Assembly (NCBI GenBank): GCA_958510825.1
Contig: OY294048.1
Span: 9,875,589-9,939,588, forward strand
DNA: 64,000 nt
DNA from: Brachypterus glaber
Lineage: Eukaryota; Arthropoda; Insecta; Coleoptera; Kateretidae
Direction of reading: 5' to 3'
Shown here: one piece after another, positions 1-11,890 of the stretch
Numbering within the stretch: the stretch's first letter is position 1
Layout: each line of letters opens with the position of its first letter
Notes under the pieces: model-generated
What the model saw: the letters and a program-made list of their open reading frames with translations, nothing else
Database searches by the model: none
What the model was told of the DNA's origin: nothing
Position numbers and translations under genes: made by a program

Positions 1-1242
1 AAAGCAATAGCGGAAGTGAAAAAATTTTGCAAAAAGGTTTTACACACTATTGTGTGAAATTTAGCAAAAACTGTGTAGAAAATAATACAAAAAAAATCTA
101 AAACATACACATCGATGCACAATTTTAAAAAGGTAAAAAAAATGTTACATAAATATGTTTGGATTTAAAAAATGTAAAAAAAATTGAAAAAATATTTATA
201 TCAATAAACGCGCCTTCGCCATAACTGTAAATATCAAAAACGCTCTGAAGATATGTAAATGCTACGTATTCCATTATATACTATTCACAGTAAATAATAT
301 ATTACATATTCCCAAGTAATTTAAAAAATTAAAAGAAATTAAAAAAAACCATATCAACAATTTTGTTTTTATTCTTTTTTTCGATAGCGAAAAACGAAAA
401 ATTCAAAAAAAAAATAAATCAAAAAAAATTTAAAAATATCAAAAAACAAAAAAAAAATAAACAATATAAAAAAATCTTTTTGGACCACCGAAAAATTTTT
501 GGAAAAAAAGTTTTTCAAAAAAAAATTTTTTTTTAATGAGTTTTTTCATATTTAAAAAAAGTTTAACACCCATAACTTTCAAAATTGGTAGAATTGATTA
601 TTATAATAAAAGTATTTTTTTTTAGGTAACTGTTACGTTAATCGGAAATTTCTTCATTATTTTTTTTTAAGTTTGCCCCCATAACTTGTTTATTTTTGGA
701 GCGTGTATTTTAAAAACATTTTTCTGAAAATATTGAGTCGATCGGATTAATCTTTCTTGAGCTATCGTGTCTACAAAAAACGTGACAGACGGACGGACGG
801 AGAGATATTTTCAAAAATTCTTATTTTTTCATGAAACACATTTCTGTTCAAGATTTTTTGTCTAGGACGTTTTTTGGCGGTTTTAGGAAATTCGAAACTA
901 CCTTATAAGGGGCTGTCCATAAATGATGTCACGCAAATTGACCAAAATTCATACATTTCATATTCCGTTTCTCGCGTTATTAAAGGCTCTAGGGATTTCA
1001 TATTTTGGCTACCCCCCCAAATAGGGGTATTTGTGGACATATGTTTACTAAACAAAAAAATGTTTGTTTTAATGTCCTCTGCCACCCCTTAAAGTTTATC
1101 GGTATGTTTTCGGGACACCCTGTATGGCGGCTTTTAACATTGGATTCGATTTTAGCGGTATTGTAAACCCCTAAATACAAATTTTTATGTTGATTTGACA
1201 AAAATCAGACTTTCCGCCAAAAAATCTGATCTCAGGGCCAAT
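1..1242. other. AT-rich intronic or intergenic DNA with TE debris
   Basis: No gene is seen. The first 900 bases are homopolymer-rich, with long A and T runs. A short stretch at 782-810 has the repeated GACGGACGGAC tract common in insect repeat consensus sequences. Bases 905-1020 match one arm of the palindromic element at 46153-46459 (shared phrases around CTCGCGTTATTA and CATATTTTGGCTACCCCC), so this is an orphan arm of that foldback family. The short ORFs here overlap each other on both strands and look like chance. Confidence 0.6.
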
Positions 1243-1510
1243 GGGAGGCATAGCGTAGTGGCTAGCGCGTATGTATAGCAAGTGTACTATCGTGAGTTCG
1301 ATTCTCACTGGCGCTGATTTGCCTTTTTCAGTTAATTAATAATTGAAATTTGGCGAAGGCGATAAGTGAAACGGACAATCCCTAGAAACTGGTTCGAAAG
1401 TCAGTATAAGCCGGTGGTTCCCTCTACTACTAGCCCACACAAGTCCTGGACTTAGGGGATGCTTAATTAAGTAGAATAGTACGAGGTTAAACAAATAAAC
1501 AAACAAACAA
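1243..1510 (+). mobile_element. tRNA-derived SINE, copy 1
   Basis: The 5' end is tRNA-like, with an A-box-like segment (TAGCGTAGTGGCTAG) and a B box (GAGTTCGATTCTC) at the spacing of an RNA polymerase III promoter. A tRNA-unrelated body and a simple tail of AAACA-type repeats follow. A second copy lies in opposite orientation at 5965-6235 and shares the body, including the stretch reading AAGTCCTGGACTTAGGGGAT. SINEs of this kind are non-coding, transcribed by Pol III and moved by a partner LINE. No clear target-site duplication was found, and the tRNA part is too diverged to be a working tRNA gene. Confidence 0.85.
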
Positions 1511-1827
1511 GTGCATACAATGCCTTTTCTAGTTTGAGTACACCTATTAAATCCCTACCGGCCGCAATTTATAAATGGCTTATATGTAAATCTAGTTACT
1601 AGTTATATAACCCTTCCATAATTTATCCCCAACTATTTGCTGAGACTTATATCTTGACAGTATAATTAATTTATCATTTACACACCTAGCCTTTCTATGA
1701 AGAACGCCTTATGTGATTAGAGTCTCAGCAGAATCATAAAATTGAGATTTTTTGTCTTGTCTCGATTTTAAAAAAGAAGAGAGTATAATTTAAAATATTG
1801 CTGCCAACAAAATAATACTTACCCCTA
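1511..1827. other. Repeat-flank sequence, no gene
   Basis: No coding signal. The last 30 bases (CTGCCAACAAAATAATACTT and following) recur at about 9136 and at 11951, showing that this is part of a dispersed repeat present at least three times in the window. Confidence 0.5.
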
Positions 1828-2541
1828 TACACGGTAAAAATAAATTACAATAAATTACATAGTCCGTAAATGGTAATATTTTGCATAGACCGGAACGGTA
1901 AAAATTACATAGTCCAGAATGGTAATATTTTTCATAGACTTGAAATTTGAAAAAAAATATTTACTACTTAGAAAATGTTTGTTCCAAATTACAAGTCTCT
2001 GTGTCAAAGCTTTTTTGAAATATCGTATGATAAAGTTCATTTGGTTTAATATCGTACATAAATAATATTTACCTTTTTTTACACTTTTAACACTTTAACC
2101 TAGCAGGATGCGTCGCTATCTCTAACAATAACAATATTAAACCGTCCGTGTCCTGATGCGACGCCTTCTTGGTTATTGTCCAAAGCGCACGCGCGTCTTA
2201 AAATAACATAGCCCGAAATTGTAAAATCATGTAAAAATATGTAAAAATATGCAAAATATGTAAATAAATGTAAATATATATTTTTAAATTATTTTACATT
2301 CTTTTACATTCTTTTACATTCTTTTACATTCTTTTACATTCTTTTACATTCTTTTACATTCTTTTACATTATTTTACATTCTTTTACATTCTTTTACATT
2401 ATTTTACATTATTTCACATTATTTTACATTCTTTTACATAAATTCATGTATTATGTATAGTCCAGAATAGTAAATTTACTATTCCGTACTATGTAAATTC
2501 ATGTATTTTTACATTATTTTACATGCAGTTTTTACAGTGTA
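1828..2541. mobile_element. TA-flanked non-autonomous element with internal tandem array
   Basis: The ends are short inverted repeats (CACGGTAAAAA at the left, TTTTTACAGTG at the right) flanked by TA on both sides. The flanking DNA outside it is continuous in a paralogous copy near 9136-9190 that lacks the element, which supports insertion at a TA, as with Tc1/mariner-like MITEs. The interior has repeated GGTAATATTTTGCATAG-type motifs and the 10-bp array at 2291-2440. There is no transposase, so it would need a partner in trans. The superfamily is an inference from the TA duplication alone. Confidence 0.6.
2291..2440. repeat. 10-bp tandem array, consensus CTTTTACATT, about 15 units
   Basis: Fifteen consecutive 10-bp units with the consensus CTTTTACATT or ATTTTACATT and a few single-base variants. 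The array lies inside the TA-flanked element and repeats its general TTTTACA motif, so it probably grew by slippage within that element. Confidence 0.9.
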
Positions 2542-3064
2542 GGCTTAGGTTTATTAAAATCAAAAACAAAATTTTAAAAAAAATAAATTTTTTTTATTTT
2601 TCAAAAAAAAATTTTTCTTCAAAAAAAGTTTCTTTTTTCGTAAGACGAAAAATAAATTGAAAAAAAAAATGTTTTTGAAAAAAATGGTTTTCATCCCATT
2701 TTACCCTCTTACCCCAATCCGATTTTTGCCAAAGACAATCCCAGCCTAGAACTTTGGATAATCAACCTGTGGTCTTTAGCCCGAAGCGTTCTAATTACAA
2801 AAAGAATAAATTATTTTTGAAAAAATAAAATAAATGTTGCAGTTTTTAACCAACTAACAATTTTTATAAAAAATTGTCTTAAAAATATACTGATAAAAAT
2901 TGGGTCCTTCTGTGAAAAATGAAAAAATGGGTCTTACTGTGCCTTCCTCACAAATAATAGGAAGTATATTGTCAACAACATTTCAAGAACAAATAAGTTA
3001 AAAAAGAATTTTTGAAATTACTTCACTCCTGAGATATTGGCTTGTGTTGGCTCACCCTGTACCT
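2542..3064. other. Non-coding repeat remnants
   Basis: AT-rich, with no gene. It includes the phrase GGTCTTTAGCCCGAAGC, which has a relative near 5030-5050, and ends in the left copy of the 8-bp duplication CTGTACCT (3057-3064) that flanks the next element. Confidence 0.5.
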
Positions 3065-3814
3065 TAGGGTGGGTCAAAAAAAAAACGACTATTTTTTTTT
3101 ACTTTATACTCTGAAAAATCGGTTGCTAGACACCTCTAGAAAATTCTCACCAAATATGAGCTCTTAATTTTGATAAAAAGGTTCTCCGCTTTACAATTTT
3201 CCATTTTTTTCTCAGTATTAGAAACAAAAATTCATATCTTTGACAACTGTTCGTTAAAAAGTATCTCTCATATCTCAAATTTGTATAAATTTTCGTAAAA
3301 CTCATAAATTAAATTGAAATTTTTCGAATTATTCATCAAAAACTATTAAAATTAGTAAGCATTGAAGTGTGACGATGAATATCTTTTACGCTTAATTTAA
3401 TCGACAAATCATGAAACCATTTTTGTAGAGTAGTTAATTTCCTACAAAACGTTGAATTGCGCAATTCATAACAATTTTTTGTAAGCGAGTTATAAAATTC
3501 AAAAGCAAAACAGAAATGTCTCTTAAAATAATCAAACTTTAACCTTTGATATCTTTTAAACGGTGAAGTTTACGAAAAAATTGTAAGAGACCTTTTTTGT
3601 AGAGCGTTCGATTTCCTACAAAAATTTGAGGAGAGATACTTTTTAACGAACAGTTGTTTCTAATACTGAGGAAAAAATGGAAAAATGTAAAGCGGAGAAC
3701 CTTTTTATTAAAATAATGAGCTCATTTTTGGTGAGAATTTTCTAGAGGTGTCTAGCAACCGATTTTTTAGAGTATAAAGTAAAAAAAAATAGTCGGTTTT
3801 TTTGACCCACCCTA
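3065..3814. mobile_element. MITE with long terminal inverted repeats and 8-bp target duplication
   Basis: A 750-bp foldback element. It starts TAGGGTGGGTCAAAAAA and ends TTTTTTGACCCACCCTA, and the inverted arms extend for roughly 200 bases (for example GTTGCTAGACACCTCTAGAA is mirrored in the right arm). It is flanked by a perfect 8-bp direct repeat, CTGTACCT, at 3057-3064 and 3815-3822. An 8-bp duplication is typical of the hAT superfamily and also of P elements. No transposase is encoded, so it is non-autonomous. The hAT assignment is an inference. Confidence 0.85.
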
Positions 3815-3958
3815 CTGTACCTAACCCCACTCGTTCAACCTAATTTTCTCAAAAAGACATATACTGTTATCTTTTTAGGAACGACAAAATGCTAATGTTC
3901 AATAAACGTTACAAATAAGTTAATTAAGGATGTAATGCAGTTAACGTGCGAATAATAA

Positions 3959-4627
3959 TAACTGACATGCCAAAACTTAAGAGGTGATTCTACATCCAAA
4001 AATATCAAAAAAAATTCCTATAAAGGTTGGTTCGGAATTGAGCCCTAAGGGAGCTACGGCCCTTTAAAATTGTAATAAAAATATGGTTTTTAATTAATAA
4101 CTTTGGTACCCTTTAAGCTAGAGTGACGAGCTTTTGCATGTATACTAGTATTAATAAGGGCAATAAGAATATGTTAATTTATTTTTTTGAATTTATCGAG
4201 AGGCGTGCCTAGACGAACAAAATATGTGAGGCTTCACACATTTTTGCGCCAAACTTTTTTATGTGATTTTTTGGATTTTTTGTAAAAAATATAGATTTAT
4301 TGAGTAAAAATAAATAAAAAATGTATCTAGTTTAACACGTAGGAGCAACCGTTAAAAAAATGCAATTAAGAGGAAGTGACATTAAATGTCATCACAAACG
4401 TTATTTTTAAAAGTATATTACTCCTTTAATATTAAATTTAGGTGTTTTGTAAAAAATACCCTGCAGGATTTAAATTTTATTAATCCTTTTTTTTGTTCCA
4501 CATTCAATATGTCATTTTCGAAGGGCCGTAGCTCCCTTAGGGCTCATTTCTGGACCAACCTTTATAGAAAGTTTTTTTCATATTTTTGGATGTAGAATCA
4601 CCTCGTAAATTTTGGCATGGCAGTTAC
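3959..4627. mobile_element. Foldback element, CCCTAAGGGAGCTACGGCCC family
   Basis: The left end (ACTGACATGCCAAAA) is mirrored at the right end (TTTTGGCATGGCAGT), followed inward on both sides by the GGTGATTCTACATCC and CCTAAGGGAGCTACGG blocks. The element is about 670 bp and non-coding. A related element lies at 35487-36066 and more distant relatives at 29698-30903. The ORF inside (4386-4595) is AT-rich and without family features. Confidence 0.75.
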
Positions 4628-5149
4628 TGATCACCCTGTATAGTAATAAATAAATAAAATAGATGTAATAAATATATAGTAATAAATAAATAAATACGAA
4701 TATGTCAAGTTTCTGTATTTCAACTTTCGGGTAAATATAAAGAGTCCATAAAAAGGGCAGTCTCAAACTTTTATTCGCTTTTTATAATGTTTTAATAAAC
4801 TGTTGTGACTAAATAAAGAATTAAATCATAAAAAATTCAAAAGTTGTCTCAGAAAGTTTTCCTTTAATTTAGAACTCAACAAACAAAAATTTCTTAAAAA
4901 GTTTATAGTTCTACAACGAATTATTACACCCTTATACTCTTTACAGCACGCAGTTCTTGAGGTATTTAAATTTCTAAAATCGTCAAAATTTATTTATGAT
5001 AATTGGATAATAATCCTGTAGTCCAAATTTAAGGTCATTAGCCCGAAGCTTTCTTGAGTTTTCGTGGTCACAGATTTCCCGGACACACAGACCGACAGAC
5101 CGACAGACACAATTTTTTTTGACGGAAATCATACTAATAAAATAAATTT
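4628..5149. other. Non-coding, TE-derived
   Basis: No gene. It contains GACCGACAGACCGACAGACA at about 5089-5108, preceded by AGCCCGAAGCTTTCTTGAGT, a combination that recurs in decayed form elsewhere in the window. Confidence 0.5.
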
Positions 5150-5669
5150 AGCAGTATTTTTATTTCAGCGCTCAAGAGTGCAACCAACTTTACTCTAAAC
5201 GAAATATAAAGAATATCTTTGTTAAACTTTAATCGTTTAGTAATAATTAAATAACGCCTTATGGTATAAACAAATTTTATAATTATCTCTTGGTATTTTA
5301 ATATACAGGTCCACAGAATCAAGTTTAGCGTCATTTAAAAGATTCCGTAATATTTGAGTGACCCCTTAATCAAGTTATCCGGCTTATCCGAGTTATCCGA
5401 TCACTTTCTAAAAATTAAGTTGGTATTAGAACCCAATTAAGCCGGTTTTAAGTGTAATTGCGTTAAAACGATTAAAATTAATCTTAATTATCCGGCTTAC
5501 CCGGCATTATCTGAGAGTCAAATTAAAACGGGACCACCTCCTGAATGTTCTCTTTAAGTTGCAAAAGGTTTCATCCGTTCCAAAGTTATGCGGGAACAAA
5601 CATAAAAAATAAACAAAGTCACACGTCGAATTGATAACCTTCTCCTTTTTGGAAGTCGGTTAAAAAAAA
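5150..5669 (+). repeat. Dispersed repeat ending GGAAGTCGGTTAAA, copy 1
   Basis: About 520 bp that recur at 23620-24211 (same strand) and 49831-50460 (opposite strand). All copies end in a CTCCTTTTTGGAAGTCGGTTAAA-like terminus while the 5' ends differ. A fixed 3' end with variable 5' starts is the pattern left by target-primed reverse transcription, so this may be the 3' UTR of a LINE. No ORF supports that. The body has CGGCTTATCCGAGTTATCCG-type motifs. Confidence 0.75.
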
Positions 5670-5964
5670 TATACCAATGGTATAATATCATCCACTTCGT
5701 AAAGTATGCTATAAAACGCAAAGCATCTTCAAGGCTTGTTATTAATTGGAATATTTTTGCAGATTATAATTTATACCGTTTGCTTTTGTTATACAAGATT
5801 GAATAAATTTTACAGTTTGAATAATTTTCCATTAATTCCATGATTTAAATAACCTTTTTTGATAATAATTGAAATATGAGTAATTTTGAGTAAAGTGTCA
5901 CAGGGTCTTGGCCGATATTTCTGATATTTTTTAATCATGCTAAAGAAAAATATTAAGACTTTCG
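5670..5964. other. Non-coding spacer
   Basis: AT-rich; I see no gene, repeat or RNA signal in it. Confidence 0.5.
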
Positions 5965-6235
5965 TTTTGTTTTTGTTTTAACCTCGTACTATTCTACTTA
6001 ATTATGCATCCCCTAAGTCCAGGACTTGTGTGGGCTAGTAGTAGAGGGAAACACCGGCTTATACTGACTTTCGAACCAGTTTTTATAGGGAGTATCCGCT
6101 TCACTTATGCCTTCGCCAAATTTCAATTATTTATTAACTGAAAAAGGCAAATCGGCGCCAGTGAGAATCGAACTCACGCTAGTTGTAGTAGACTTGTCAT
6201 GTACAGACGCGGTAGACCACTACACTAATCCTCCC
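5965..6235 (-). mobile_element. tRNA-derived SINE, copy 2 (minus strand)
   Basis: Reverse-strand copy of the SINE at 1243-1510. Read on the minus strand it begins GGGAGGATTAGTGTAGTGG, has the B box GAGTTCGATTCTC and the ending CTGGCGCC, then the shared body and an A-rich tail of the AAACAAAAAC type. Its tRNA-related part is better preserved than in copy 1. The 60-codon ORF on the plus strand at 6107-6289 is only the complement of this SINE. Confidence 0.85.
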
Positions 6236-6364
6236 ATTTATATTAAGAAATTAACTAAAATATCAAAACAGACACATCTAAATCTTTAATATTTATATTA
6301 TATTATTATGAAAATAAGAAAAACATATATATTCTGGTCAAGATGAGACGAAAAAAAAAAAAAA

Positions 6365-8038
6365 AAACTAAATTAATAAACTAAACTAACAAACTAAACT
6401 AATGTGCCTACATTATCTACAAGACCCCTTAAAATACAGAGCACGTATATATTATATTATATAATGAAAAATTAAATTTCTATCGTAAGGATTGTCAGCT
6501 GATTGAGTTTCAAGATTAATTTATTATATTTAAATTATTATGTATTATTAACAGTGTAATATACTACCTCTTAGAGAGGTCCCAGAACAACTAAAACGTA
6601 ATAAACTAAACTAATAAACTAAACTAACACACTAAACTAACAAACTAAACTTATAAACTAAACTAACAAACTAAACTAATAAACTAAACTAACAAACTAA
6701 ACTAATAAGCTAAACTAATGTGCCTACATTATCTACAAGACCCCTTAAAATACAGAGCACGTACATATTATATTATATAATGAAAAATTAAATTTCTATC
6801 GTAAGGATTGTCAGCTGATTGAGTTTCAAGATTAATTTATTATATTTAAATTATTATGTATTATTAACAGTGTAATATACTACCTCTTAGAGAGGTCCCA
6901 GAACAACTAAAAAGTAATAAACTAAACTAATAAACTAAACTAACACACTAAACTAACAAACTAAACTAATAAACTACACTAACAAACTAAACTAATAAAC
7001 TAAAATAACAAACTAAACTAATAAGCTAAACTAATGTGCCTACATTATCTACAAGACCCCTTAAAATACAGAGCACGTATATATTTATTATATAATGAAA
7101 AATTAAATTTCTATCGTAAGGATTGTCAGCTGATTGAGTTTCAAAATTAATTTATTATATTTAAATTATTATGTATTATTAACAGTGTAATATACTACCT
7201 CTTAGAGAGGTCCCAGAACAACTAAAAAGTAATAAACTAAACTAATAAACTAAACTAACACACTAAACTAACAAACTAAACTAATAAACTAAACTAACAA
7301 ACTAAACTAATAAACTAAACTAACAAACTAAACTAATAAGCTAAACTAATGTGCCTACATTATCTACAAGACCCCTTAAAATACAGAGCACGTATATATT
7401 ATATTATATAATGAAAAATTAAATTTCTATCGTAAGGATTGTCAGCTGATTGAGTTTCAAGATTAATTTATTATATTTATATTATTATGTATTATTAACA
7501 GTGTCATATACTACCTCTTAGAGAGGTCCCAGAACAACTAAAAAGTAATAAACTAAACTAATAAACTAAACTAACACACTAAACTAACAAACTAAACTAA
7601 TAAACTAAACTAACAAACTAAACTAATAAACTAAACTAACAAACTAAACTAATAAGCTAAACTAATGTGCCTACATTATCTACAAGACCCCTTAAAATAC
7701 AGAGCACGTATATATTATATTATATAATGAAAAATGAAATTTCTATCGTAAGGATTGTCAGCTGATTGAGTTTCAAGATTAATTTATTATATTTAAATTA
7801 TTATGTATTATTAACAGTGTCATATACTACCTCTTAGAGAGATCCCAGAACCACTATAAAGTAATAAACTAAATTAATAATCTAAACTAATAATCTAAAC
7901 TAATAAACTAAACTAACAAACTAAACTAATAAACTAAACTAACAAACTAAACTAATAAACTAAACTAATAAACTAAACTAATAAACTAAACTAATAAACT
8001 AAACTAATAAACTGAACTAATAAGCTAAACTAATGTGC
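6365..8038. repeat. Complex tandem array, five units of about 316 bp
   Basis: Units start with TGTGCCTACATTATCTACAA at 6403, 6719, 7035, 7350 and 7666, a period of 315-316 bp. Each unit has about 200 bp of unique sequence (including CTCTTAGAGAGGTCCCAGAA) followed by about 100 bp of a 13-bp minisatellite, CTAAACTAAYAAA. The fifth unit has an expanded minisatellite and the array ends with a truncated TGTGC start at 8034. Units differ by only a few substitutions, pointing to recent amplification or homogenisation. No coding content. Confidence 0.92.
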
Positions 8039-9240
8039 TTTTGGCAATTTTTTTATATATTTAAACTTTAATAAATTTTTAATATTTGTATAATTTAGTC
8101 GTTTTGAAGATATATTATTGAATGAATATTTGCCAAAACAACTTTTTTTAAGGTAGAATTAGTCAAGAAATTGAACTTGTACTTTTAAATAGATCATCAT
8201 AATTTACCAAAAATTGTATATTTTTTTGAAAAATATTTCTAGAAAACTTATTATGTATTATATTTTATAAAATAGGCCTTTAAAAAAATATTTGACAATA
8301 TGTCGATCAAAACTCTAACATGAATTTCATCTTACTTTTTAGAAATGTTAAAATCGTATTTTGGATATTTGTCAGAGGCACCATTTAACAGCTACCTGTA
8401 CTTGATAGATAGGCACTTTTTAAAGCACTTTTATATTTAAAATGAAAACACAATAAACCCAATATACCGGGTGTCCCAACTCTATTTACCCAGCGATTTG
8501 CTCGAAAACTAAAAGAGATAATCAAGTTCTGCGAAACATCTTAAATTAGACAACTTATACTATCTTAGCATATATTTGTTGAAATTTGGTATCCCTCTAA
8601 AATTCAATTCTAACTAAGCCGTTAAGGTTAAAAAATGTAGATTTAAATTTTACACTTTGCTGGTTTCTCGTCTCAACTGTAATGCGGCATTTTATGAATG
8701 CGCTTTAATCCAGTAAAGAATAATTTTATTTACAAATTAAATTTTGTACTATAAAATAAAAACTCATACCAGGTTTCCCTGATGTTCGCACTGAATATTA
8801 ATGATAACTAGTGGTAGGAACGAAGTAATCCTTTACGAGGGCTCGCAAAAATTAAAATAAAAAAAAGGATTTTTTAAAGTATATAGGCACTTTAGACTAT
8901 ATTTCACTAACTGGACTGTCATGTCAATGCTGTTATGCTCTAGTGAGTCACATACTTATTACAGTGAAGGGCCCGCCGCGAATTTGTCAATATTTTCTCC
9001 TTTGCCTTCAGGGGTTTTTTACATTTTTGTAAAAATAAGAATATTTTCATAAAAATTTAAATTGTAAAACTGAAGTTCCAAATTATAAAACTCCTTCTCC
9101 TTCAAGATGGACCTTCATATTAAAAAGAAAATATTACTGCCAACAAAATAATACTTTCCCCTATAGCCCTAGGTCATTAAAATTAAAAACAAAACAAAAA
9201 AAAATTTAAAAAAAAACAAAAATTTATTGCAATTTATATC
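8039..9240. other. Non-coding DNA with repeat fragments
   Basis: No gene. At about 8467 there is a CCGGGTGTCCCAACTC start typical of insect repeat termini. At about 9136-9190 lies a paralogue of the DNA that flanks the TA element at 1828-2541, but without that element (CCCCTATAGCCCTAGG), that is, an empty-site copy. Confidence 0.55.
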
Positions 9241-9394
9241 TACACTTCTGCTCAAAAATATCGGCCCACCTAAAAAAATACACATTTTTAAAATAAAAAA
9301 AAGGTCAAATAAATCTATTGAATAGTTTTGGAGTTATTAGCATTTGAAAATGTGTATTTTTTTAGGTGGGCCGATATTTTTGAGCAGAAGTGTA
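9241..9394. mobile_element. Short TA-flanked MITE
   Basis: A 150-bp palindromic element flanked by TA. The left terminus CACTTCTGCTCAAAAATATC is mirrored at the right end, and the inverted arms run about 50 bases to a short A-rich loop. The TA target and a terminus starting CAC fit a Tc1/mariner-derived MITE. Non-coding. Confidence 0.82.
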
Positions 9395-11214
9395 TTATTT
9401 GAGTGGACTGTCACCAGCTGAACAGTTTCAATCACGTCAAAACATCGGTACTAGGCACTAATTTAAATCTCGTAATTATACCAAAAAAAATTTACCCCAT
9501 GCTTACCCCCTTATACCAATCGTTTACCCCCAAAATCTAATAAGCTCCTCGAAATACGATACTATGCAAAAAACCGCTTGTCGATATTTTATTTAGAAAT
9601 GGAGTTATCGAGTTTCAAAGCAGATAGTCAGGCAGGCAGACGGATGGACGAAAAGTTTTGTTTTACTGATTTCGACTCAGAAAGGTCTAAAACGTCGAGA
9701 AATGTAAAAAAATAAGGTCAAAGATATTTACCTTTCGGCGAACATTTTAATACATCGGCACTTTTAGTAGAAACTGCAGATGTAAAACTACTTAGGTACT
9801 TCTTGACTGTAGTTGATACTATAGGCAAGGAGCAAAAATGGTGCACGCGTGCATCCGTTCGTCTAGTTTTGATTAGATTTCCTTAGTTTTCCTGAAAAAT
9901 TGAGCCTCAGCTGTGTACGCCGAGCCAATTGCCTTAGTGTAGAATTGATATGTCATCTTTTTTTAATCTATCAATAATTTTTCTTAAGTACACCTTTTTC
10001 TCTTCTTGTTATACCAAAAAGCTTTTTCCAATATTCTCCCTTTTTCTTTTTTGTTCAAATCCATCAATATAAAATAAAAATCATTCACCCATTAAATAAA
10101 GTTATTTAATATTCTACTCATTTTCTACTTAAAAATTTTAATGCAATAGGATTCTAAATTAAAAATTTGAATGGAAACTCAGGCCCGTAGCTACGCGTAA
10201 CTACGCGTAGTAGTCCACCGAAAATTACGAAAATTCTCAAATCGACCCTCTTAAAATACCAAATTACGCTCTCCGGTAGATATTAAATAAAAATTACATT
10301 TTATAAATTAGGATTTTTACGTATTAGTGTTTATAAATATAGACTTTTATTTATTTATACAGGGTGATTCATTAGCCCGTTTACAAACTTTGGCAACGAA
10401 AAGTAGATTTAATTTTATGAAGAAATGTTCATATAAACGTAGTTTCTATCTTTCTTCGTTCAGGAGTTATAGCGTTTTAAAAAAAAATTAAGTTGAATAA
10501 CGTAGTAGCCATGATTTAGCAAAACAAAATTTAGTAACTAAAATTTTAAATTATCACTTGTCAAAAATTGTTTGTTTATGTCAATGGTAGGGGCCACATT
10601 TAGATTAGATAAAGAGATAAGTTCTACAGAGGGAGACAGTTTGTTTTTAGGGGATGTTCTGTTCTATTTAGCACAGAGAATAAACTTCTTTCCCGAAAGC
10701 AAAAATATATTTTTCTTGTCAATATAAAGGCGTATACCAAAAAAAAATCACATTTTTTAAATTTTAGCATAGGTAATCATGACAATTTAAAATTTATTTA
10801 TAAAAAAATATTGCGTATATTTTTCGTTTTCTAATGTATCCACTACATTAAACTTTCAATTTTCCAAAAAATATATAAAAAACAGTAAAATATCATATAA
10901 CGCCATAACGCCTGTTTTTCCCGCGCCTTCCAGGGCACCCATTACAGACCTGTATAAACTTAAAGTACCTAATAAATATTTAAGTGAATAAGTACATAAT
11001 TTAATTTTTATTAAAAAACATGCTTAAATATTTATATATTTATGATGAACAAACATTTCTCTCTTACAATGCTAGTCTATCCCCCTTTATGCAGACGAAT
11101 TAATATGGAAATTTTTCTTGAAGTTTAGAGTTTTCTTAACGAATTAGCTATTCATAAACAAACGTGCGAATTTTAGGTGATTCTAGTACATCAAAACAAT
11201 ATGTAGAGATAAAA
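9395..11214. other. Non-coding DNA with repeat fragments
   Basis: No gene. It holds a small palindrome with two ACTACGCGTA-type segments at about 10190-10215, a TACAGGGTGATTCATTAGCC repeat terminus at about 10359, and a GGCAGACGGATGGACG tract at about 9635. The rest is AT-rich without recognisable structure. Confidence 0.5.
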
Positions 11215-11890
11215 ATAATTTTTTCTACGACTGCTTTAGAATGTAAGCAAATACACAGACTTTGCCAACACAGAATGAATCCATTCTAGATCTAGCTACC
11301 GTATGAATATTCCGTATCAAGTGTTAGAATGAGCACATGTAGTGCCATCTCTTGTTTATAAAAGTAAAGAAAACTGTAGCAAAATTAGCAAAAATATATT
11401 TATTTTACCATGAAATATTGAATAATTTAATGCAATATAAAGTTTTGCGTTAAAATTACATAAAGTTTATTAGTTTTTCTTAATATTCGACCAGTTTCTT
11501 ATCAATTTAGTTCAAAAAATTAAAACTTCTCCATCTATTGTTAAATATTTAAACCTGATATCTGCCACAACAATCTGACATAACCTTCAATTTTTGCATT
11601 ATAATTTGTAAATATGTGCTAAAATTAAATATATATATATTTTTTTGGAATTACTGATTTGATAAAATTGATAAAATTACATTAACTGCTTATTTAAAAA
11701 TATGTGTTTTGTTTCATTTTCAATGTCGAGTCACAAAAAACATTGTTTGGTAGTTTAAAGCCATACAGTGTTTCATATTTAAAAAGTATAATCTACAACA
11801 CTTATGGAATAGTCATTCGGCGCTCGCAGGACCAACAACTTTTCGATCGCGCGGAATATTGTCTATTCCATACTAGTTATAGAATATACT
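11215..11890 (+). repeat. Left arm of a large foldback element split by the LTR retrotransposon
   Basis: This arm is mirrored by 22529-23249. Matched blocks in inverse order include CTACGACTGCTTTAGAATGT, GTGCCATCTCTTGTTTATAA and ATAGAATATACT. The arms diverge by scattered substitutions and small indels, more than the retrotransposon LTRs do. The foldback was therefore present first and was later invaded. The ORF at 11704-11979 crosses the arm end and is not supported as a gene. Confidence 0.85.

Noticed and set aside
1243..1330. A tRNA gene
   Set aside because: A and B boxes are present, but the anticodon arm and acceptor stem do not close, and a tRNA-unrelated body and tail follow; it is a SINE head. 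The same holds for 6150-6235.
6365..8038. CRISPR array
   Set aside because: Repeats are 316 bp and contiguous with a nested minisatellite; spacer-repeat organisation is absent and the DNA is eukaryotic.
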